A stretch of 64,000 bases of DNA. It comes from Branchiostoma lanceolatum. Its lineage: Eukaryota; Chordata; Leptocardii; Amphioxiformes; Branchiostomatidae. Of the stretch, positions 50,692 to 61,000 are shown piece after piece (position 1 is the stretch's first letter; each line of letters starts with the position of its first letter). The translations under genes were made by a program, and so were the position numbers. The notes under the pieces are model-generated. The model was not told where the DNA came from. It did no database searches and worked only from the letters and a program-made list of their open reading frames with translations. The DNA lies in assembly GCF_035083965.1 (NCBI RefSeq), contig NC_089739.1, positions 12,454,198-12,518,197 of the forward strand. Reading direction: 5' to 3'.

Positions 50692-53600
50692 TTAAGAAAC
50701 ATATTATGTCTTAAAATTTGTTCAAAATTTTCAGAAAAGTTATATCCACCATATATCCAAATTTGGCGTATCTGCGACTATCACTTTTCCCGCAGCAGGG
50801 GTTTAAAGTCATGTGAAAAACACTGTGTTTTGAGGCTATTTTGCCAACGTGCAGGCCTTAACAACGTTACAGTAGGGAAATTGATACAAACATCATTTTT
50901 CAGGACATCGCTTTTCAAAAAACAGGTAAAACGGGATGGAGAGCCTGCTCATGCCCTTGGCTTGGACATTATGCGGACTTTCCGTCGTTTCGGTGCTGCA
51001 TATTGGCAGAAAAGCCTCTTTAAGAGTTGGCGTCGGTGACGTCACGCAGTGACGTCATGGTTCTCGAGGAAAACAGCAGGGGGTCGCGTTTTAAGTTCGT
51101 AGCTTTTAACTGAAACGAAGAATATGTCAAATTTTGGTATAGACTGGTAGACCACGGGTCACACATTCCGAATCAAACGCGTCCGACATCAAATTCTTCA
51201 CTACTTCGCCGTAAAGGCCCCTTAAGCAGCACAATGCTCCGTAAATGTGTAAAAGAATGCATTCTGACACAGTCCAAAGCGCAACCTGGAGCATATCATC
51301 AGAGCTAGAAGCGGGCAGTTTAAATAAGTGCGTCCGAGATGTGTAGCGCGCCTAGTAGGCTGTCTCTTCACACCATCAAAAGAAGAAAAGATCGCGACGT
51401 TAAGGAGCGATGAACCAAAAGTCAGAAAACCAAGTTTCGCCTTAAGAAGGCTTAAAGCACTTAGATTTTAGCTTAATTCACCCATTTTAGTCATCATAAA
51501 GGCGGGGCATCGCGAAAATCATACCGAAGGTCAAGTTGAGACATGGGCTTCCATCAAATGACGTAGTCAGTGAATTCCTTTTAAAAATGGTTTGGCGGCC
51601 AGAAATGATTAAAGATGGCCGTATTTGAGGTTTGGGGGGGGGGGGGCACATGGGGGAGGGGGGCGCCAAGCACCTGTCCATGGATATATCGAATTTAAAA
51701 GAGAAAAAAGGGCAAACTTCGGGGTTTTTTCAAACAAACTTACAGATTTTGATAAAAGCTTTCGAATGCGTCGAAATAACGTCATCTATGACGTCATCGA
51801 CGTAGCCGCTGCCGTCCTTTTAAGAAACATATTATGTCTTAAAATTTGTTCAAAATTTTCAGAAAAGTTATATCCACCATATATCCAAATTTGGCGTATC
51901 TGCGACTATCACTTTTCCCGCAGCAGGGGTTTAAAGTCATGTGAAAAACACTGTGTTTTGAGGCTATTTTGCCAACGTGCAGGCCTTAACAACGTTACAG
52001 TAGGGAAATTGATACAAACATCATTTTTCAGGACATCGCTTTTCAAAAAACAGGTAAAACGGGATGGAGAGCCTGCTCATGCCCTTGGCTTGGACATTAT
52101 GCGGACTTTCCGTCGTTTCGGTGCTGCATATTGGCAGAAAAGCCTCTTTAAGAGTTGGCGTCGGTGACGTCACGCAGTGACGTCATGGTTCTCGAGGAAA
52201 ACAGCAGGGGGTCGCGTTTTAAGTTCGTAGCTTTTAACTGAAACGAAGAATATGTCAAATTTTGGTATAGACTGGTAGACCACGGGTCACACATTCCGAA
52301 TCAAACGCGTCCGACATCAAATTCTTCACTACTTCGCCGTAAAGGCCCCTTAAGCAGCACAATGCTCCGTAAATGTGTAAAAGAATGCATTCTGACACAG
52401 TCCAAAGCGCAACCTGGAGCATATCATCAGAGCTAGAAGCGGGCAGTTTAAATAAGTGCGTCCGAGATGTGTAGCGCGCCTAGTAGGCTGTCTCTTCACA
52501 CCATCAAAAGAAGAAAAGATCGCGACGTTAAGGAGCGATGAACCAAAAGTCAGAAAACCAAGTTTCGCCTTAAGAAGGCTTAAAGCACTTAGATTTTAGC
52601 TTAATTCACCCATTTAAGTCATCATAAAGGCGGGGCATCGCGAAAATCATACCGAAGGTCAAGTTGAGACATGGGCTTCCATCAAATGACGTAGTCAGTG
52701 AATTCCTTTTAAAAATGGTTTGGCGGCCAGAAATGATTAAAGATGGCCGTATTTGAGGTTTGGGGGGGGGGGGCACATGGGGGAGGGGGGCGCCAAGCAC
52801 CTGTCCATGGATATATCGAATTTAAAAGAGAAAAAAGGGCAAACTTCGGGGTTTTTTCAAACAAACTTACAGATTTTGATAAAAGCTTTCGAATGCGTCG
52901 AAATAACGTCATCTATGACGTCATCGACGTAGCCGCTGCCGTCCTTTTAAGAAACATATTATGTCTTAAAATTTGTTCAAAATTTTCAGAAAAGTTATAT
53001 CCACCATATATCCAAATTTGGCGTATCTGCGACTATCACTTTTCCCGCAGCAGGGGTTTAAAGTCATGTGAAAAACACTGTGTTTTGAGGCTATTTTGCC
53101 AACGTGCAGGCCTTAACAACGTTACAGTAGGGAAATTGATACAAACATCATTTTTCAGGACATCGCTTTTCAAAAAACAGGTAAAACGGGATGGAGAGCC
53201 TGCTCATGCCCTTGGCTTGGACATTATGCGGACTTTCCGTCGTTTCGGTGCTGCATATTGGCAGAAAAGCCTCTTTAAGAGTTGGCGTCGGTGACGTCAC
53301 GCAGTGACGTCATGGTTCTCGAGGAAAACAGCAGGGGGTCGCGTTTTAAGTTCGTAGCTTTTAACTGAAACGAAGAATATGTCAAATTTTGGTATAGACT
53401 GGTAGACCACGGGTCACACATTCCGAATCAAACGCGTCCGACATCAAATTCTTCACTACTTCGCCGTAAAGGCCCCTTAAGCAGCACAATGCTCCGTAAA
53501 TGTGTAAAAGAATGCATTCTGACACAGTCCAAAGCGCAACCTGGAGCATATCATCAGAGCTAGAAGCGGGCAGTTTAAATAAGTGCGTCCGAGATGTGTA

Positions 53601-54079
53601 GCGCGCCTAGTAGGCTGTCTCTTCACACCATCAAAAGAAGAAAAGATCGCGACGTTAAGGAGCGATGAACCAAAAGTCAGAAAACCAAGTTTCGCCTTAA
53701 GAAGGCTTAAAGCACTTAGATTTTAGCTTAATTCACCCATTTTAGTCATCATAAAGGCGGGGCATCGCGAAAATCATACCGAAGGTCAAGTTGAGACATG
53801 GGCTTCCATCAAATGACGTAGTCAGTGAATTCCTTTTAAAAATGGTTTGGCGGCCAGAAATGATTAAAGATGGCCGTATTTGAGGTTTGGGGGGGGGGGG
53901 GGCACATGGGGGAGGGGGGCGCCAAGCACCTGTCCATGGATATATCGAATTTAAAAGAGAAAAAAGGGCAAACTTCGGGGTTTTTTCAAACAAACTTACA
54001 GATTTTGATAAAAGCTTTCGAATGCGTCGAAATAACGTCATCTATGACGTCATCGACGTAGCCGCTGCCGTCCTTTTAA
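50692..54079 (+). repeat. Y units 18-20
   Basis: Three Y units: T, A, T with G runs 13, 12, 14. Confidence 0.9.
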
Positions 54080-54741
54080 GGTCTCGGACCGGAGTTTTTT
54101 TGCGATTTCGTATGTAGGCCGACAACCTCAGGTCGACGGGCTACAATTCCGCCGAGAAAAGTAGGACGGAAAATGTAATCACATGGTCGAAAAGCGGTTT
54201 TCTGCTGTTTTCCGATGTATTTATCGGTATTGTCCATTGTCCCTTTATTTTGGGTAGAAACCATAGTAAAATGTAAATTTGGCATCCGAAAATTATCATT
54301 TTTTTACACTTTTTTGATCGAACCTGCTCGGAAAAAACGAGTTTTCCTGGGGTCACGGCATATATGCTGAGAAAGCTTAGTAAATGGTGTCTCTAAAAAA
54401 TGAAAAAAATAAAAAAGTCATGTGATAACTTTTTCGCAATCTCCGATGACGCAAATTCGGTGAAAATGCATTAAAAACGATGCTATTTGGGTCATCAGGC
54501 AAGAAAACCGCATCACCGTTCCCGCGGACTAATACAAAAAAGGCTTCGATAGCGAACCAACTGCACCGCGCCCAAAAATACTACAACTCACGGGCTTTTC
54601 AGAAGATTCAAAATATTCATACACAGCTAAAACCATCACCAAGCAATCTCGGGCAGAAATCAGGGTGACGACCACGCACTTCCGGCAGATTACCGGGTCA
54701 TGACCCAACCCCCGGTCACAATTGAACTCCGACCCGGAACC
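54080..54741 (+). mobile_element. X copy 7
   Basis: 662 bp, TTAA on both sides. Confidence 0.75.
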
Positions 54742-55874
54742 TTAAGAAACATATTATGTCTTAAAATTTGTTCAAAATTTTCAGAAAAGTTATATCCACC
54801 ATATATCCAAATTTGGCGTATCTGCGACTATCACTTTTCCCGCAGCAGGGGTTTAAAGTCATGTGAAAAACACTGTGTTTTGAGGCTATTTTGCCAACGT
54901 GCAGGCCTTAACAACGTTACAGTAGGGAAATTGATACAAACATCATTTTTCAGGACATCGCTTTTCAAAAAACAGGTAAAACGGGATGGAGAGCCTGCTC
55001 ATGCCCTTGGCTTGGACATTATGCGGACTTTCCGTCGTTTCGGTGCTGCATATTGGCAGAAAAGCCTCTTTAAGAGTTGGCGTCGGTGACGTCACGCAGT
55101 GACGTCATGGTTCTCGAGGAAAACAGCAGGGGGTCGCGTTTTAAGTTCGTAGCTTTTAACTGAAACGAAGAATATGTCAAATTTTGGTATAGACTGGTAG
55201 ACCACGGGTCACACATTCCGAATCAAACGCGTCCGACATCAAATTCTTCACTACTTCGCCGTAAAGGCCCCTTAAGCAGCACAATGCTCCGTAAATGTGT
55301 AAAAGAATGCATTCTGACACAGTCCAAAGCGCAACCTGGAGCATATCATCAGAGCTAGAAGCGGGCAGTTTAAATAAGTGCGTCCGAGATGTGTAGCGCG
55401 CCTAGTAGGCTGTCTCTTCACACCATCAAAAGAAGAAAAGATCGCGACGTTAAGGAGCGATGAACCAAAAGTCAGAAAACCAAGTTTCGCCTTAAGAAGG
55501 CTTAAAGCACTTAGATTTTAGCTTAATTCACCCATTTAAGTCATCATAAAGGCGGGGCATCGCGAAAATCATACCGAAGGTCAAGTTGAGACATGGGCTT
55601 CCATCAAATGACGTAGTCAGTGAATTCCTTTTAAAAATGGTTTGGCGGCCAGAAATGATTAAAGATGGCCGTATTTGAGGTTTGGGGGGGGGGGGGGCAC
55701 ATGGGGGAGGGGGGCGCCAAGCACCTGTCCATGGATATATCGAATTTAAAAGAGAAAAAAGGGCAAACTTCGGGGTTTTTTCAAACAAACTTACAGATTT
55801 TGATAAAAGCTTTCGAATGCGTCGAAATAACGTCATCTATGACGTCATCGACGTAGCCGCTGCCGTCCTTTTAA
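54742..55874 (+). repeat. Y unit 21
   Basis: A single Y, diagnostic site A, G run 14. Confidence 0.9.
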
Positions 55875-56536
55875 GGTCTCGGACCGGAGTTTTTTTGCGA
55901 TTTCGTATGTAGGCCGACAACCTCAGGTCGACGGGCTACAATTCCGCCGAGAAAAGTAGGACGGAAAATGTAATCACATGGTCGAAAAGCGGTTTTCTGC
56001 TGTTTTCCGATGTATTTATCGGTATTGTCCATTGTCCCTTTATTTTGGGTAGAAACCATAGTAAAATGTAAATTTGGCATCCGAAAATTATCATTTTTTT
56101 ACACTTTTTTGATCGAACCTGCTCGGAAAAAACGAGTTTTCCTGGGGTCACGGCATATATGCTGAGAAAGCTTAGTAAATGGTGTCTCTAAAAAATGAAA
56201 AAAATAAAAAAGTCATGTGATAACTTTTTCGCAATCTCCGATGACGCAAATTCGGTGAAAATGCATTAAAAACGATGCTATTTGGGTCATCAGGCAAGAA
56301 AACCGCATCACCGTTCCCGCGGACTAATACAAAAAAGGCTTCGATAGCGAACCAACTGCACCGCGCCCAAAAATACTACAACTCACGGGCTTTTCAGAAG
56401 ATTCAAAATATTCATACACAGCTAAAACCATCACCAAGCAATCTCGGGCAGAAATCAGGGTGACGACCACGCACTTCCGGCAGATTACCGGGTCATGACC
56501 CAACCCCCGGTCACAATTGAACTCCGACCCGGAACC
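55875..56536 (+). mobile_element. X copy 8: right edge of array
   Basis: 662 bp. TTAA on the left; on the right the terminal CCGGAACC meets TTGT and single-copy sequence. It forms the mirror boundary to X copy 1. Confidence 0.75.
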
Positions 56537-56540
56537 TTGT

Positions 56541-57800
56541 GGCATTTGGAAGTTGTGTAAATGTGAACACAATTGAATCAAAACATGCTAATAAGGAGCT
56601 CATTTGCATAATTGATGATAAATGTTAGCATAACCTTCTTTGTTAAGCTCGCACTTTGGACAACTAATGCTTTTAGGGTGAAGACAATCAACTGGTATGA
56701 TATATGATTGATGAGAAACACTCCTAATACGTCAGTCATAAAGGTCAAAATTATTTGGCGAAGGTACGAGGTCGTAGAACTCTTGTTTGGCTATATTTTT
56801 ATGGTTGAATATAATCAGGAAATGTTGTATTTCTGTGTCACACTAGTGGCATAATATCTTTTAAAAGCATGGGTGTTTTGACTTTGGTTCGTCTCTAGGT
56901 CTCTTCTACCTTCTCTGCATCTGAAACTGTCACATGTTGATTCTTGTGATTACCTGCTGAAAGATGAAGGAATTAACCTAGAAACACCTGCTTATTAAAT
57001 AAAATGAGCTCTTGAAAATACCTAATTGTACACTACCCTCATCTAAGTAAACAATTCAACTTAGACGATTCGTTGTAGTCTACGGAAAATTGTAAAACTT
57101 TTCTTAAAAAATACTAGAAATTTACTTACATTTTTAAGGAAATATTCAGCCAGCATTGACAGGCCTGTATATTGCATACTCGCAAACTAATTAGGACACG
57201 TATTGAGTTATGTTGATATGTATACCGCCCGTCATCAGGACGGTTTTGAGCATTTCACTCATTTTGTGCACAAATGGAGTTCACACAAAATGACCTTAAA
57301 AAGGACAACGCTTTCTTTCCATCAAAATCTACCAGTGTTTAATACAAATGAAGGTTAAAAAATACTAAAACAACAGACTTATAGTAATCAATATATGTAT
57401 ATATTAGTCTGGGTAGAAACTAGTTGATGATCAAACATAGAAGGGGACAGTATTGAAAACTATATAGGAGGTTGATACCCAGACTACACATACAAAATGA
57501 AGACACAGAAAAGATAAAGTACTGATTATATACTAATTGTCAGTCATGACAAGGTGACTCTTTTCTCAACTTATTTAAAGCAACAAGACATAATGCAAGA
57601 TAAAGGAGCTGGAACGAATATCTGTGCTACTTAAATGCAGCGATACCTCTCCTAAGGTAGATGCATTCAGTAAATGCTAATGACTAAACAGATATTTTAA
57701 ACATTTAGCACACTAAAAGTATTGGCTACCAAGTCTCTATTGCCGTATTGGTTACAGGGTTAAGTAGCAGGGAGAATGTTGAACAGTCCTTCTGTGTGTC
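56541..57800. other. intergenic right of the array
   Basis: No gene is seen. A short inverted pair TAGTCTGGGTA (57407-57417) and TACCCAGACTA (57477-57487) resembles the TAGCCTGGGT ends around the hairpin at 5 kb, suggesting a small related element. Confidence 0.45.
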
Positions 57801-57801
57801 C

Positions 57802-57933
57802 TTATCCATTAAGACATGGTAGGTACATGCGGGCCACGGGACTGAAGGAACCACATGGCACATATTCCTTATATGGCACTGTGGCCTCTAAATCTCTCCA
57901 GGCATCTGCAGACCTGTCATACACATATACAAG
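57802..57933 (-). pseudogene. duplicate fragment of the terminal kelch segment
   Basis: Minus-strand translation VYDRSADAWRDLEATVP ... SPVARMYLPCLNG followed by a stop aligns with VYDRSAGAWKDLEVTVP ... CPVARMYLPCLNAHG at the end of the neighbouring gene. The 43 codons are open. There is no acceptor just upstream and no other kelch sequence, so it is a remnant of a neighbouring paralogue and not a usable exon. Confidence 0.7.
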
Positions 57934-58095
57934 ATGCAGTTCCATATGACCCCGCATGACCCCATATCAAAGTGACCGTCAAAATGTTTAAAAAGCACAA
58001 GTTTCAGTTATTTTATAGATTGTACCCTCAAGTTAAACATATCTGTTTTTCATGCTTCTTAAATGCACCCTAGATCCTGGCAGGCATACTGTGCT

Positions 58096-61000
58096 CTACA
58101 TGTCCTCACTTATACCATGTGCATTAAGACAGGGCAGGTACATTCGTGCCACAGGGCACATGGTCTGACATGCTGCATATACATGCAAAGGCACGGTGAC
58201 CTCCAAATCCTTCCAAGCACCTGCAGACCTGTCATACACAAATATGAGTTTGCCTTCTGCATCGTCCGTGGAAATTCTGTAGGGTTCTACCCATACATGC
58301 AGCTGGTTATCCAGTACGAAAAGCTTTGGCTCGTTGTTAGGAGCGAGATCTTCTGAGTTCGGCCAGCCAGGCAGTACCTGCCAGCAGTCAGACTCTGTGT
58401 CGTACACCATCGTCTTGGTGAACTCCGTGTCTGTGCAGAAGATCTCTGTTCCCATGGAAATGGCCGAGCAGACTTCAAGCTCACGATCAAGCTTGAGTCT
58501 CAGTGGGGTCAGCTTGTGCCAACGGTCCTGGATCGGGTCGTAGCGATGCAACTCTGCGTTCCTTAGGAAGTAGAGGTGCGAACCACAGGGCACTACCAAG
58601 GGGCGGAACACTACGTTAACCTCTTGGTCAGCCTGTACATGTAGCGGTGAACACTCCTGCCATTGCTTCGTGTGCAGGCTGCAACTGCTCATCTCGACTG
58701 ACGTTGGAGTATAATTGCTTCCTGACCTTTCCACGAGAAGGCAATATAGAATCCGATCAACTTCAACCAGATAACCCACTCTATCATCAGGCCACTGTAC
58801 TGGGGGAATACTAGCACGTTCCCACACGTTACCGGTATGGCTGTACTCTAACACGAACAACTGATGGTCTAAAGATTTTAGTTCCGAGATGTAGCCCAGG
58901 ATGTAGATACTGTTGTCACTGGTAACAGTTACCGTCCAGGGCAACAGACGGAAGTCTTGGGTATAACTGCAGCTGATGTACTTCCCTTCCCGTGGGTTCG
59001 TGAAGAGGATCTCTTTGCTGTATATGCCACTGGAGAGGACAGAATATATTGTAAATAAAACTGTCAATGAAATCGAACTGAAAATTTCTGTTAAAGGTAT
59101 CCAGTGCATTCTATGAGGCTTGAAACTTGAAAAAAAAACTCCAATTTCTAGTCATTCCTACACATAACGTTATTATGGTTCAATAACACTATACCATTAC
59201 ATATCAACATTAAAGGAGCAAAGATACGATGTCGTTGTGTGGTGAGTACTGATAGAAAATCCAAGCCCTAATAGACTGATCCTGAACGTCCATTACAATC
59301 AGCGGTTCGACCAATGAGAAAGTGACTGCATGTCCGTCAAATATTTGCATTTTTATGTTTCATTTTGCATTTCTACGTTTTGGTGGAGGTGGGTGGGGCT
59401 ATGGTATCGCTCTATTTACACTAGGCGCGTGAAACTAAAAGATCACCATGTAGCTTATTTTTGTGCCGCTTTGGGGCACTTCTGATAAGAAATCCGCACG
59501 CAAATGTAACCAGTGACATTAGATGTCAATTTCATAAAAATTTCAGCAACTAGAAAATCTCCAGTTTTCAAGCCTCATAAAATGATCTGGGTGCAAGCAC
59601 AACAGTGCACACGGTGGAAAACATGTCATAGCGGCCTTATTTTCCTTACCGCTTTGTGAGGTAGAGGCATTTTCTTTTCTAATCAAATAACAACCTCATG
59701 AAACTTCACACGTGGTATGTAGGAATGACCTAAACTGAATCTATACCGTGGTATGTAGTCCTTCCATGTAAATTCAGTGGAATGACTACATATCATCGTG
59801 GTATGTAGTCCTTCCATGTAGATTCAGTTTAGGTCATTCCTACATGGTGACCCTACAATAACGTTGATTTGACTTACACGTAACGTAAAGAGAAGATGAG
59901 TTGGGGTGAAACAATTAGTCTTTATGGTAGTGTCAACGAGTTGTGTTGTGCTCCCATTTGTCAAAAAGATATTAAGAACATGTAAGAAGTTACATTGCTG
60001 CCACTAGAAACCTTAGAGGAAACGTGTTTATTATTGAAAAAACTTTGAAAATATATCATAGCCTTCTGTTTCTATCATCACCTAAAAAAATAATATGAAT
60101 GAAAACTGGAATGTCGTAGTGCGGGTATTGTTTACGATAGTTGAAAGAAGAACATGTTGTACAAACGTTTCATTGAAAAGCACGGCCATTTCTAGTGTGT
60201 CCATCCCGACTCTCTTCTTCAGGTTGGAAGTCTCCTTAACCACGTTCCTGATGGCAGATCTCCCAGGATTCTTCTTGACCAGGGGGTGATCTAAGATGGC
60301 CACCATGTTGTACGGGGTCAGCAGGTTGAAGCGGATGTGAGGGAGGATGCTGGGTAGGTGGCGCAGTCTGTATGGAACAGGGAAGGGGCTAGCGATCATG
60401 ACGCAACACAAGGCTGTGAAATGAATCTTCATGATTGTCTATTGGCAAAGAAGCATTTGGTACGTAAGAAATTTCGTTTGCTTTTTTAGCAAGAATCAAA
60501 GTTTCCAGCTATCCTGTGACTACCTTCTTGTCCTTCTTGGGTTTTGAGGCCACCAACTTGCTAAAGAATCTGCAGCCTATACCGACTGTAAGATTTGGGC
60601 CATCTCACACCGGGGCATGCCCCTACTCTTTTTCGAAAGGTGTGGTGGGTTCTTTAACGTTCCTGGGGATGTGCATGGCTCTCAAACACGGGACCTCCAT
60701 TTAACGTCTTATCCGAGGGCATCTCTAGGCTAGGTACTAATCTACACCTTAGTGAAGTGGGGAAGGTCGTGTAAATTGCCTTTCCCAAGGGTATAAGATC
60801 GGTGACATGGCAGGATTCGATCCCGGGACCTCTTAGTTCTGAGCCGAACAATGTCGTTGCGCCACACGACCTCACGATAATAAACCTTAAAGAAGCTGCT
60901 GATAAAACAAATAAATTTTCAGATAGTTAATCCTATTTTGTTGACAACACCTACCTATCCTTCTTGCAGTGCTGCACCCATCTCACCACAGCCTCCCACA

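Larger units (their letters stand above)
27520..56536 (+). repeat. 29-kb homogeneous tandem array of X (662 bp) and Y (~1,129 bp) units
   Basis: The order is X Y X YYYYY X YYYYYY X YYYY X Y X YYY X Y X, all in one direction: 8 X and 21 Y. Units are nearly identical, with differences limited to a few point changes (for example 29452, 35606, 43547, 44982), one recurrent A/T site and the length of a G run. The array begins and ends exactly with X, and TTGT lies on both outer sides (27516-27519 and 56537-56540). Each X inside is bordered by TTAA, and a Y-Y junction contains a single TTAA. Open frames of up to 184 codons recur in every Y but show no protein-family features. Confidence 0.93.

Noticed and set aside
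28140..55089. Recurring open frames of 129-184 codons on the plus strand of the array
   Set aside because: They are copies of one frame multiplied with the repeat. The longer versions arise only where the frame runs across a Y-Y junction. They begin in a poly-Gly tract from the variable G run, so the reading frame changes with G-run length, and no domain is recognisable. Near-identity of units gives no evidence of selection on protein.
27520..56536. CRISPR array or LTR retrotransposon
   Set aside because: Units of 0.66-1.1 kb without short spacers are not CRISPR. X flanks Y like a direct terminal repeat, but it does not start TG or end CA, has inverted ends and TTAA sites, and no gag or pol lies between copies.
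27520..56536. Array as a pure assembly artefact
   Set aside because: Private point differences, variable G-run lengths and irregular X spacing distinguish many units, which simple duplication of one contig would not give. Exact unit number may still be wrong.
57802..57933. Kelch fragment as an alternative last exon of the kelch gene
   Set aside because: No acceptor is present just upstream on the minus strand, and the homology starts abruptly within a kelch blade already encoded by the main exon.
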